Shown here piece by piece: positions 1 to 11,402 of a stretch of 64,000 bases of DNA. The position numbers and the translations under genes were made by a program. Within the stretch, counting starts at the first letter, position 1. Each line of letters begins with the position of its first letter. The DNA comes from Peromyscus leucopus (taxonomy: Eukaryota > Chordata > Mammalia > Rodentia > Cricetidae), in contig NC_051071.1 in NCBI RefSeq assembly GCF_004664715.2, positions 36,143,530-36,207,529 of the forward strand. Direction: 5' to 3'. A model generated the notes under the pieces. The model did no database searches. It was not told the DNA's origin and was given only the letters and a program-made list of their open reading frames with translations.

Positions 1-2842
1 GCAGCAGAACTGGAGAATGTGTGGAATTTAAAGAGGACTACTCCATTTTTAAAATTCAAAATTTCAAATAAAATTCTAAGAGCTTCAGTATATTGCTGAT
101 AGGGGCAGATACTGCACATCTAATTACAAGGATTGTATGTGCAAAGCACCTGAACAGAGAAGTTTTATCCTTATTTAAGAGGGCGCTCAAACCGAAATCT
201 GTCTGTAGAATATAAATGAGACTAAAATGCCTTTATTTGTGCTTAATGCACATTTATAAGACACAAAATGCTTACATATTTAAATGTTTGAGACCCAATC
301 CTGTGTTTGCAAATTCTAGCTTACAATATGATTATGATTACATAGATCTAAAACCTCAAATATTTCAGCATATCTCCTGGGGTTTTTCTTCTTTCCTGTG
401 TTTCCATGTCCTTAATCAAGACTTAGATAACCACATATGGTCTGAAATGCTTTTCTTGCTTCATAGAGTCTTAATTTTTTTTAAATCTTTCAACTCCTTT
501 AAGTTAAAATAGCATCATGTCATGAAGCTGTCCTGCTCTCTGATTACCACAGTCACATGGAGTTTGGCTCATAGAATTCATGACAGTCTTCCTTTCTACT
601 GAAAAGCTTTCAGACAATTTATCCATTTGGAGGCACATAAACTAAAACATAGAAAATTCCCCAAATTCCTTCTGACTAATCACCTTCCCATAGATTTAGA
701 GTCATATCATTACAGCATTTGAAGACAGATAGTCCCAAACAAAGAGAATATGCTAATATTTCCATTAATGTCTCTCCATAAATGGAAATACCCTGTCCAT
801 CTGAAAGAAAATTGATAGGAACTGCTTTATAGTACATGCATCTACTGGCTATCAGCCTTCTAATTTATCCAGTGAAGATTTGTTGTATAATAAGACAGAA
901 AATTCTGTAAGATTTGGGAAGGGAGAAGTTTAGGTCCTTGAGAATACATAAAATAAATACCATGATGATATTTTCCTCTCAAAGATATTTAGGCAGGATG
1001 AAAACACATCAAAATATGAAAGATATGTAATCAGGAGCTCTGGTAAAAGGTATACTCAGAGAGGTAGCTGAATGTTAGAGAGGAGAAACATTCTTGAAAC
1101 TTATGGCTTCCTTCTGGACCACAGTGAGTGAGTAGATGTGATGGAATATGAAGAACTGGTTCCTCCAAAGAATAGGTCTGTGGAATTCACTAAACAAGAC
1201 AGAGTCATGTGCAGGCCAACTACAAAACTCTCAGTAGACAGCATTGGTGAAAAGCAGGAAACCCTGGTCTCTGTGAGAAAAAGATAAATTGTAAACCTCA
1301 AAGAGTACAGGAAAGCATAAAAATGAAGCATAATAAGAGGAAATAATTGAGTGCAACAGAAGGTTAAAAACTGAAAAAAAATAGAGTGAAGTTCAAAAAA
1401 TTAAAATGTTATAATAAATTCTCTATGGAACTTTTAATGGAGGAAATGAATACAAGAGAATTAAATTAGAAAAAGAATGATGAAGTCATGGAAGATATTC
1501 ATGACTGTGGATGGGGAAAAAAAAAAGAGAAAGTACCCAAGGCCTGGATATGCCCAAGGTAACTCAATGAGAAAACATAAATTACACAGCTGAGAAAGTC
1601 GGAACATAGAACTGGTCCTAAGAGAGTAGACAAAAACAGTGTTTTATAAAGAGGCATTGATAGAATAACTTGAAAGGAAAAACTCCTGCACACCAACATT
1701 CTTAGTGGAAGGCAATAGACAAACGGGTAAGAAGAGATAAAACCAGGCTGTCCTTCATCATCTTTGCAATAGTGAATATCATAATTACTATAAAACATAG
1801 ACTACACTGACAGGAAATGAGTTTGTGATGCATGACATGTTCAATGTTAGAAGATCTCACCAATATACAAAAGCCAAAAGAAAGAAAGGTGAGAATAATA
1901 TCAATTCTCAGAAAAAAGAACCTACCCACATGGCTACACAGAGGAGTATGCTTGGAAATCTTTTGGTAATGCCAACATAACTCAAAATCAATGGCTCAAA
2001 AAGAGAAATATTTTATAAACTCAATATTGCAATTTGTACAAAAATTAGTAAGCAAAACTATTTTACTTCTGTCACTTTAAATACTGTCAAATAAAGAAAA
2101 GGCAACACTGACCATAAATATTAGAAAATAAAGAACAACATAAATTCTTATAGAAACAATAATAATTGTCTAAATTCATATATATATACATATATAAAGT
2201 ATACATTAACATAACTCCATGACAAATGGCAACAATAACAACAAAAAACTTCAAAAACACAGAAATAAAAGTTGAAACTGCATTAACAGTAATGGTTGGT
2301 TAGAAATAACAATTATCAAACAACTCTGTACATATACACATATACAAATAAATACAAAGCAACATGAGTTGAAGAATGAAAGTAAATATTTTGTTTCATG
2401 CTTAAGGATTTACAATAATGACTAGAAACTATCCAAATAAATTCTAACAATAAATTTAGCAATTCAAACTCTCTATTAAAGTAAAGAATTTTTGGTGTTA
2501 CCACAAATTAATAAATGCTTCCCAAGGAAGCAGAGGCCAGTACTACATCATTTCATACACATTGCCCATAATTACAGATAATGATTAATTTAGTCTTTGC
2601 AGGAAAACTCTACAATATTACTTGTGTCCTCTCTTTACTGATGGAAAACAGGTGTGAAAAAATAGAAGGTTGAGAAGTTCCTAAACTTTAAAAAACAATT
2701 ATAATTAAAAAGGAAGATGTTCAACAAATTCAAAAGTAATGGGAATGGAAATGCTGGGTTTTTGTTATTGTCATCGTTGAGTTGCATTTTTCTTTTGTTT
2801 CTCCCCCCCTCCTTTCTTTTTGCTGTGTATTTGGGATGGGAT
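1..2842. other. A+T-rich unassigned DNA
   Basis: No coding region, RNA gene or confident repeat is visible. Open frames are short (about 100 codons at most) and have the composition of chance frames in A+T-rich DNA. A short alternating TA tract lies near 2178-2200. Old diverged repeats may be hidden here but cannot be named by eye. Confidence 0.5.
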
Positions 2843-2975
2843 AAGGACTGTTGGTAAATTTCACTGTGTAGTCCACATTTGCATGTGTAGCCCAGTCTAT
2901 TCTTTATTCACAACCACTCGGCCTCAACCTCCCAAATGCTGGGATTATGAGCATATGTCAGCATATCTGGTGGAT
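2843..2975 (-). mobile_element. Old, decayed B1-like SINE
   Basis: The plus strand carries the reverse complement of B1 landmarks in the right order: an internal segment like 'gtgtagtccaca', then 'cctcaacctcccaaatgctg' followed by 'ggattatgagcatatg', the inverted Pol III box A side. Divergence is high and the ends are unclear. Confidence 0.6.
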
Positions 2976-4952
2976 AATACTGATTTCAAACAGTATTAAG
3001 TATTGTCACACAAGTATTGTACAACTTTGGTTTAGTGCAAAGTCAAATTTAAAGTGATCAGCCATCAGCCTTTTTTCTCCCTAGATGTCAAAGTTGTCAG
3101 AAATCTTGGAAAACCTGACATAGGTTGATGTCTCCATAAGGAGTTTTGGTATAGACATGTTTCTTAATCTTTAAAAAATTAAAGCCAAGAAGTAATAACA
3201 AAGACATTTTGATGACCATGATGCAAGCTTACACTAACAAAGTATCAGTCTTTTAAACATTTTTATTAATAACATTTTCTCAATTAGCTATTAAATATTA
3301 GAATTCAATTACTTTAGTATTTAATATTAGAATATCTTTAAAAATAACATCTATATTCATATGAAATGTATTGTTAATTTTTATTCCATATGCATTTATT
3401 TGTATGCAATGAAAAGTATTTAAGATGGCATCAATTAAAAAACTTAATTTCAATTTACTTGTAGAGGTTGGGGTATGTTTTAGTTGTCTGCATTGTATTT
3501 TCAAATTCTCTGAATGTTAAGTATGTCCAAAAAGGACTTTTGTAATCAGAGAATTTGTCCATCTAATATTCCTGCATTCAAAATGTGCATGCCGAACATT
3601 TAATTAAGTGTCTCGGTTGGTGTTCATAAGTGATGACTTATACTGGGAGAAACCATTAAAGTGCAAAGAGTACAAGTTCCTTTCTTGTCAGTGAAGAATT
3701 CATGAACTCGACTCTCTGAGGACAGCTGTGTAAACCCGGAAACTGAGTAGAATAAGCAGTTAGGAAAGCAAACACTCCCATCCTCCAATCACCAGGAAGG
3801 GAGTCTACTTCAGTCTCCATTGCATGAATGGGGTGAAAATGTCATCAGGTACTTTGCATGTCTCCATTTTCCATGCCTATGGGATTTTTTCCCTGCCCTC
3901 TTGGCTTCTCCTCCTGTTCTGTAGATTCATTCCTCTGGCTTCCAGCCACCAGGTAGAAGCAAGTGTCAACAACTGCACAGTTCTCTGGGAGCTTACTGCA
4001 AATATTATAGCTAAGGAGATAGTGGAAACAGTTTAGGGTATTTCTCTGGCAGACTCTGGTGCATTCTTCATGAAATCTGTCACTAAAATTAGATGTTGGT
4101 AAATACAGCCATGAAAAGCAGGTGCACACTCCTCTCTTGGAATTAAGAACTCAGAGGAGAGACTGACACTGGATCAGTAATTACCAATGAGGTGAATGGA
4201 ATCAGCAGATAAGAGCTGGATGCCATGAAAATGCTTTTTCTTTGTGCAGGTGGCCCCCTCTGCACTTTTATTATGCCAATGTGGACCTCATTACCTTCTG
4301 TTTTGTACTGGGCTACTCTGTGAACACATCTGTCTTTCTAAGTCGCCAGTTTCTTGCAGGCATCTGCACAGTGCCTGCCTTAAATTAAATGTTTAGGAAT
4401 GTCTTGCTAAAATGAATGAGGACAAAGCCTTGGGGATCTCAACTGCTTTCCTCATTCAATATTTTGTATTTAGACACCATTTTCAAGACACCAGGAGGCA
4501 TGTTTATTTGATTAGCTTAAATCTTGCTCCTGATCACTGCTTGAGAATGATTTTAGTTTCTCTTGTCTTTCTTTCCCCACCCTGTTGTCTTGTTCTTGCC
4601 TAATCTAGGGAAATGATGAAGTAAAGTGAGTGAAGTAAGGCTAGCATTCAAACGGTGAGTTAACCTTGTAATTGCTTAGAAAATAGTTGCTAGTTTAATG
4701 AGATACATTTCTACCTAGGAAAACACATTTCTAGCTGAAAAAAATTCAATATTTACTTCTTTTGTCATAGCAAGCTTGGGACAGAAGGGTTTGTTTCCTG
4801 ATTCTTAGTAGAGGGAGCACTGCACAAGGAGAAAAGCAAGCCCTTGTCAGCCCCATGGAGAAGATTCCCTTCCCTTGTTTGTGACTTTTAACCCCAGAAG
4901 ATCTTTTCCATCTCTTCTGTCTTGTAATAAATTTTGAAAAAGGCTTGCCTGC
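2976..4952. other. Unassigned DNA
   Basis: No gene, tRNA-like fold or confident repeat is recognised. Overlapping open frames of 70-94 codons on both strands near 3824-4129 have no recognisable domains and look accidental. Confidence 0.45.
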
Positions 4953-5417
4953 TGTGATGGTGTGAATGTAAGTAGACCCTATAATCTTACAGGGAGTGAC
5001 ATGATTTTGAGGTATGGCTTTATTGAAGTGGATATGGCTTTGTTGGAGGAAGTATGTCACTATTGGGGCAGGCTTTGAGGATTCCTATGCTCAGGATACC
5101 GCCCAGTGTCTCAGTCAAATTCCTGTTGCCTGCAAAGGGTAGGATTCTCAGCTACTTTGCCTGCAGGCCACCATGCTCCCTGTCATAATAATAATGGACT
5201 GAACCTCTAAATCTATAAGCAAACTAGTAAGCAGCACCCCTCTATGGCCTCAGCATCAGCTCCTGCCTTTGGGATCCTGCTCTGTTTGGGTTATTATCCT
5301 GACTTCCTTCAGTGATAAACAGCAATGCTGAAGTATAAGCCAAATAAACCCTTTCCTCCCCAACTTGCTTTTTTGGTTATGGTATTTTGTGCAGCAATAG
5401 ACACCCTAACTAAGACA
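4953..5417 (+). mobile_element. ORR1-type MaLR solo LTR
   Basis: Starts TGTGATGG and ends CTAACTAAGACA, with ORR1 landmarks between: a 'ttgttggaggaagtatgtca' segment, 'ataatggactgaacctctaa' and the closing 'agacaccctaactaagaca' type end. It is flanked by a perfect 5-bp direct repeat CCTGC (4948-4952 and 5418-5422), the size expected for ERVL-MaLR integration. At about 465 bp it is longer than a typical ORR1 LTR, so an internal duplication or insertion is likely. No internal MaLR sequence follows, so it is a solo LTR. Confidence 0.85.
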
Positions 5418-5574
5418 CCTGCCTTGCCATGGAGAAGAGCACAGAATCATTTGATCCATATATTCAGATTGAATATATGCTGCTTGGATAACTGTATTGG
5501 TTACTTTCCTAGTTTCTGCTGGATCGGGGAAAACTAGAGTACCCTCCTAGGATTCTTTGTGCTACTAATAAAAG

Positions 5575-6075
5575 AATCTAAGAATGGACTGAAGTGGGAG
5601 ACTGGGGACAATTTTATTGGAGTTTAGAAGAAAACCTCCCAGAGCAGACAATCAGTAACTGCCTGAAAGAGGAGAGAAGGAAAGCAGCTCTGCCATTTGA
5701 GTGACCGCACACAGGTCCAACACATGGCACCAGGCGGTCACACAGTAGGGTCATGGGAACACGGAACTTAGTGACAAAGTAAGGGATTCCAAAGTACCAG
5801 ACAAAGCAGACTTAGGTTCCAGCCAGCATCCAAAAGACAGGCAGTAAGGGAAACAGGGAAAGTTACCTTCCTCAATGCACTGCTCACTTTCTCTTCCTCA
5901 TTCTGTCCAGGACTCCAGCACAGGGAGTGGTGCTACTCTCATTCAGGATGGGTCTTGCACCTCAACTAATTCATCCCAGGAAAAGAGTTCATAGCCCTGC
6001 CCAGAGGCTTGTTATCTCAGTGATTCTGGGTCCTTTCAAGTTGACAGATGCTATTAGCAATCACGTGATCAACAA
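5575..6075 (+). mobile_element. Probable rodent medium-reiterated repeat
   Basis: The right part (about 5925-6075) has the wording of a common rodent repeat: a Thr/Pro-like 'cacctcaactaattcatc' stretch, then 'ttctgggtcctttcaagttg' followed by 'acagatgctattagcaatca'. The same ending pattern recurs at 52780-52920, supporting an interspersed family. The left part, with an 'ttttattggagtttag' polyadenylation-like segment on the minus strand, may be LTR-derived. Family name not certain. Confidence 0.4.
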
Positions 6076-6079
6076 AGGA

Positions 6080-7680
6080 ATGCTAGTATCACTAGTGAGT
6101 TTTTGTGAGTGCTTCTTTTGGCTAGAAGTGACAGACTATTGTTAGTTGGCTTTGCCTCAATTTAACTTTTCTTGTATGGCTGGTGACTAGCAGATGGACT
6201 GTGTAATAGTTCTCTATGACTTGAAGACAAGTCAAACCCTTTAGCCAATACTGCCTTGTAGAGCCATAATGTGTCAAGATCTGAGCTCTTATGAGGTAAA
6301 AATCAGAAAACACTACAGGATCTTCAAGCTTCTTCAAGCAGTCCTTTCTTGGTTGTTCTGGTTTTGAACCCTGTCCTCTGAGCCAGTGCCCTCTCTCTTA
6401 TCTAACTACCTTTTTTATTAACAAACATTCACAGTATATTATTTCTTCCTGCACAACCTCCAGGGAGGACATCAAAAGTAATGCTTGATGATCATCACCC
6501 TGAAGACTGAGTTTCCACCCTGGCAGGCATAACATTGGGAGTCAGATAAGGCTGCCTTAGAATATGTTTTCTTTAAGACTAAAAAGTAACATGCCATCCA
6601 TCTCTGGGGTAGGGTAGAGAAACCTGTATCATCAATAACCAGCATCTAGGCTCAGGATGTTTCCAAGACTGAAACAAAATTTCCTTTGCTGTATATGTAG
6701 ACTATTCCCATCCTGCCAAAGTTATTGGAAGCTCTGGGATCATGAGCACTACTACACACACGTTAAGATCCTTGTCCATTTGTATAATCAGGAAGTCATT
6801 CTGTAGGCAACCTCAGCTATGATTACAAAAAGGTGCCCTACCCTTTCCAATGCCCACACCCATGATGCCTATTCTATAAAAGCCTGCAACTCTGGTGATA
6901 ATAGGCAACAGTTACTAAATCGCAAGAGGTATTATCCACTTCTCAGATGACAAAATGCAAGCCCCTAGTAAATTAAGGCTCTATGTCCACACAGTCATGA
7001 AAAACAGGGAAAAGCAATGTTAGAATTAGGCATGGTGTCTCAGAGGGAAAAGCTGCCCACTCTGGCTCAAATGTCATAAAAATATTAAGATGGTCTTATT
7101 TGTGAACTCTTGCTTGAAGCAATAATTTTTGTAACAAAGAGAAGTAAATGATTTACCATCTGGACAAAGAATTGGATTTTTGCCTCACCACACATTCATT
7201 CAATGAATTCATTTGTGAAACATACATTGATACTCGGTGCCAAACCCTGCCTTTGCACTGGAGTCTAATTTATATTAATAGACAACATCTGCATGCTCAC
7301 AGTCCTTCTACTGGGAGAAAGAAGTGTGGCAGTATGCAAATGAATACATAGTACACTAGATTTTAACTTTTAAAAGATGAAAATGGTACTTTCCCAATTC
7401 AAGGTCAGACTCCAAGATGTGCAGTAGGTTTTGGAAACTGCCGAAACAACAGAACTCTGTATGCTATGTTTATTCCTATGTCTACATACCTGTTACAAGG
7501 TATAATTTGTAAATTAGGAATAGGAAAAGATTAAATAAAGCAGCTAATAATAGCATAGAACAGTCACAATACACTATAGAAAAGCTGAATAAATGTGGTC
7601 TCTCATTCACTATTGTTCTCTCTCTCATCAGCCCACCCCCTTCCATCTTTCTTATCTCTAAATATTTTCACATACTCTAT
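6080..7680. other. Unassigned DNA
   Basis: No gene or clear repeat recognised; short open frames only. Confidence 0.4.
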
Positions 7681-7687
7681 TGACCCT

Positions 7688-7733
7688 TATTCTTCCTCCT
7701 CTTCTTCACCTTCTTCCTCCTCTTCCTATTCTT
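7688..7733. repeat. TTC/TCC polypyrimidine tract
   Basis: Imperfect (TCTTCC/TTC) pyrimidine run on the plus strand, joining a short TA tract at 7735-7749. It gives rise to low-complexity Ser-rich and Lys/Arg-rich frames that are not genes. Confidence 0.85.
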
Positions 7734-7734
7734 G

Positions 7735-8092
7735 TATATATATATTTGGATGCAGTGTGTGTGCATCTGAGTGTCCCTTTGTGGGGAGGGAGTTTCACAG
7801 GCATACAACACACTTGTACATGTATTTGGAAGCCAGAATTTGACTTCAGGTACTTTCTTTATGTACTGAGTTACAGTCTCACTGAACACAAGGCTATGTG
7901 ATTCAAAGATTTTTATCTAGCCGGTTTGCTGTGTATGTCCCCAGTATTGACAACCTGAACACTATGATTACAAGTGGTCCACCATACCTGATCAGCTTAC
8001 ATGTGAATGCCGGGGATCTGGATGGCAGTCTTTATATTTGCACAGCAAACATTATACCCAGTTAGCTATATCCTTAGCCTCTAGTGGCCTTT
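7735..8092 (-). mobile_element. Decayed B3/B4-type SINE
   Basis: The plus strand shows the reverse complement of a tRNA-derived rodent SINE. It reads through 'gtgtgcatctgagtgt', 'gattacaagtggtccacca', 'ccggggatctggat' and 'ttagctatatccttagcct', the last matching the inverted 'ctgagctatatccccagcc' head. Order and spacing match B3/B4-like elements; subfamily uncertain. Confidence 0.55.
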
Positions 8093-8243
8093 CATATTGG
8101 GGTGATTCAAGATGATGCAGTACCTATGTGTTCATATGGTTGTGGTGAGTATCAATGGCACTGTGACGTGGCATTTGAATACTATCTAAAAGTTATGGGT
8201 ACATAAGCCAAACACTGCAAAAGTTGATTTGAGAACAAAGATG

Positions 8244-8427
8244 AGCTAGGTGGTGGTGGTACATGCCTTCAATCCTAGCACTTGGGAGACAGAGGCAGAT
8301 CTCTGAGTATAAGGTCAGCTTAGTCTACAACTTGAGTTCCAGGCTATCCAGGGATGCACAAAGAAACCTTGTCTTGAAAAAAACAGAAAGAGGCAGACAG
8401 ACAGACAGACATAGAGACACAGAGAAT
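8244..8427 (+). mobile_element. B1 SINE with (CAGA)n-type tail
   Basis: B1 body in sense orientation: box A region 'ggtggtggtacatgcc', 'aatcctagcacttgggaga', then 'agaaaccttgtcttgaaaaa'. The tail has degenerated into GACA/CAGA repeats. A short direct repeat AAAGATG (8237-8243, 8428-8434) is compatible with a target-site duplication. Confidence 0.85.
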
Positions 8428-8659
8428 AAAGATGGATCAATGACTTAGTAACAAGCAGAGAAGGTAGTGTGTACAGCATAGATACTTCAAACAGGGAGAT
8501 GATCTGTACTACTGATGGGATGGAGTGGTATACTACAAAATTTTCTCATATTAGTCAGAACAGGTTACGTTCAAACTTTATCTTTTTTATTTATGTACTT
8601 TTCCATTTAAACCATGAATGAAAATTGGAGTCTTGGAAAGTGAAATGAAAGATGGGGAG

Positions 8660-8706
8660 ATGAAATGATGAAATGAAATGATGAAATGAAATGATGAAAT
8701 GAAAGT
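8660..8706. repeat. 13-bp tandem repeat
   Basis: Near-perfect tandem units of GATGAAATGAAAT, about 3.5 copies, inside otherwise unassigned DNA. The repeat is itself built on a smaller GAAAT periodicity. Confidence 0.85.
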
Positions 8707-11033
8707 GGGGAGAAGACATAAAATTAGGCTGACAGAATAAAAAAAGAGACAGCAGTAGCAGGCTTGCCTTATTTTGTATAGGAAGACCTCAATGAGATTT
8801 ATCTGGTTGCTAGACAGAGGGTCCATTGGTGCATTTGGTACAAGAATAATTCTCACAAAGGCCAGAGCCAATGTGAGTCCTTGAGCTAGAAGATGAGATC
8901 AAATGGTTTTGACAAGTAACACAGGATCTTGTCATCAATGAGAATTGTTTTACAGTAATAGGAATGAAATTACATTTTGGATGTTTTACAAAAATAAACA
9001 CATTAAGACTTTTGAAAAGACTGTTCTAATTGTCCCTTAAGCAACTGGTTCAGTAATATAATTTAGGATATAATAATTAGGAAATATAAGTCCTACAAGA
9101 TGCACTCAGGAAGGCACATAGGGCAGATCATGAAATTCTTCTCATAGTCATTGAAATAAATTGCCGTTATCCTGAAGTGGTATACATACACAGCCCCTTA
9201 GATTTCTACAAATGTCACATAATCCGGTGAATAATGTCAGGGCTTTTGAAACCAATTTAAAAACAGGAGAAACTGATAAGCCCAGTTACATCAGCTGCTA
9301 AGGGAATTTGCCTTTCGCTAGGAGGCTGTATCTATAGCTGTCCTTCTAGTAACTCAGCTAGAGTATAGTTGACAGAAAGCCTGAGATTTTGCATCTTAAT
9401 GAGCTTGTGTCTTGGACAAAGATATGACAGAGTAACTGAAGGAATATTCACTCCCACTTCTGCTTTGCAGAAGTCCATACCACCTCTACAGACTCAATCA
9501 CTAGACCCCCCTTCTCTTCCTCTGCTTGATATGTCCACTTCCACTTCAGAGATCTCATTAGGAGCTCAATTCTTACCCTGGTTTTAGTGTGTCCATTATC
9601 TTCTCCTGAAATCCTTTTTATTTTCATTCCAAAATTCCCTTACCAGGGGTTCAGTGTGTCTTTTCCCCAACTACCAAGACTCAGCAGTTTATCGTGTTCA
9701 ACTTATCATTCATTTTCAGACTCAATAACCAGTGCAAATACAAGAAATGCGTATTTTCCTTTCTAAATGCTTTGTCATCACTCTGTCCTCACTGCATTCA
9801 AGATGTTCTCCATTTGAATGTCAGGAAAAATGTCTCCTCTGCCTAACAGCTGGATTCAGTCTACCTTATTCCAACCTCCTTTACCTGTCACTGTGAAATT
9901 CACTTTAGATGGAGATGTGAGTTATATCACTCTCTCATTAAGTACTTGCTGAAGTTCACTGGCAAGCAAAGCCAAGTTCCATTATCTACATGAAAAAGTC
10001 TTCCCATGTTGGATGGTTACCAAGTACTGCCAGTGAAAATCAAAGCTAGACATTGATTGAAGCAACAAAAAGAGATTTTATTGAGGCTTTGTGTCAATAG
10101 GAAAAGAGAGACCTCAGTAAAAATGATCAGTGATCAGCTTTGGAAAGAGGGGAGATGAGATGAGTGGATAGAAAATTGAAATGAGTATTAAACAAACAAC
10201 CTCAATCACCCTTACTGAAGGCAGGCCAGAGAGGTGAGATATGACAATGTGCAAAATAGAAGAATTTGGCCAGATTTAAAGTATACTCAGATAACTGAGA
10301 GTGGCCTAAAGCTAGCCAGTGTTATGATAAGCATGAAAGGCTCAGAGGACTCTGATTAAAGTTGCATAAGGAAATCATATTGTTGGGCCTCACCCAATCC
10401 CATGCAATTGGTGGAATTTAAATACTTCTTTCCCTCATCAGATACTCCAGTTTATAATTGACTTTTCTGTTGTCTACTCTCTCAAATCCATCTCTACTCA
10501 ACAAATAATACCCATGAAGAAAGTTATAGAAAATCTTCAGCTGGATACTCTCTTATTTCTGAGAGTGATAATCAAGTGGTGAGCATATCTTAGCCAAAAC
10601 TGTATATCAAATCCTGTGTCATGCACAAAGAAACATCCAAACATCCTGGGTTTGTGAACGGTATTTCTTAGTGTTCTGTCAGTTCTATTTTTTCCTTGTT
10701 TTAAAATAAATCCCTGGATGTTCAGTAAATTAGATGTGAGAAAGAGAAGAATGTAATGTCTTCTGATGTCTCCATCTCTCCAGTCTCTTGACTAGAGTGA
10801 GAACATATTGAAGCTAGAGTAGTCATCATTGTCTGGTAGATTCCAAATGTAATAGAAAGAATATGCTACTGAATATCCTTGAATTTACAAGGTCTCATAG
10901 AACACAAAGAATAGGTTTGTGAAAGATTTAGTATTGTAGCTGATGACAGATAATTTTTAGAAATATATCTAAAAAGAGAACAACAATGGTGGCACTTATA
11001 GGCCTAAATTTGTAATTGAAATTCTGTTTTGCA
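8707..11033. other. Unassigned DNA with a possible LTR relic
   Basis: Mostly featureless. Around 10020-10440 the minus strand reads like an LTR 3' half (CCTCAATAAAATCTC near 10068-10085), but no TG...CA ends or target duplication could be fixed. Confidence 0.35.
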
Positions 11034-11039
11034 TATGTA

Positions 11040-11385
11040 TGTAGCATGAATTCTAATTGGTCTTAATAAAAACCTGGAGTGAGATATCAGGGTAAATGAT
11101 AAAAGATCAAAGAAGTAAAAGCCAGCCAATAGAGAGACTTCTAAACTCTGCCAAATCCTCAGACTAAAAGGGCTGAGCTCCTGTCTCCACCCCGCCTTAT
11201 CACTTCTTCTCTCCACCCAGTATATCACTTCCTGTTTCCTCCTCCCAAGTGCTGGGATCAAAGGCATGAGTTCCCAAGTGCTGGGATTAAAGGTGTGTGC
11301 CACCACTGTCTGGCCTCTAGTGGATAGCTTTGAATTCTGATCTCCAGGCAAGCTTTATTTGTTAAATCACAAACAAAATGTCACT
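11040..11385 (-). repeat. 3' LTR of the mys-like provirus
   Basis: Collinear with 15914-16250 over its whole length: shared 'aattggtcttaataaaaacc', 'actctgccaaatcctcagac', 'ccaggcaagctttattt'. Compared with its partner it has a ~12-bp extra segment near 11165. In the middle are two tandem B1-like segments, 'cccaagtgctgggatcaaag' and 'cccaagtgctgggattaaag', followed by 'gtgtgtgccaccactgtctg'. Confidence 0.85.
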
Positions 11386-11402
11386 ATATTTCCTCTTTTT
11401 TG
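11386..11402 (-). other. Polypurine tract of the mys-like provirus
   Basis: On the minus strand the sequence AAAAAAGAGGAAATA directly precedes the LTR start. This is the expected place and composition for the plus-strand primer of reverse transcription. Confidence 0.7.

Noticed and set aside
11004..11351. 115-codon frame on the minus strand
   Set aside because: It is the translation of the 3' LTR of the mys-like provirus.
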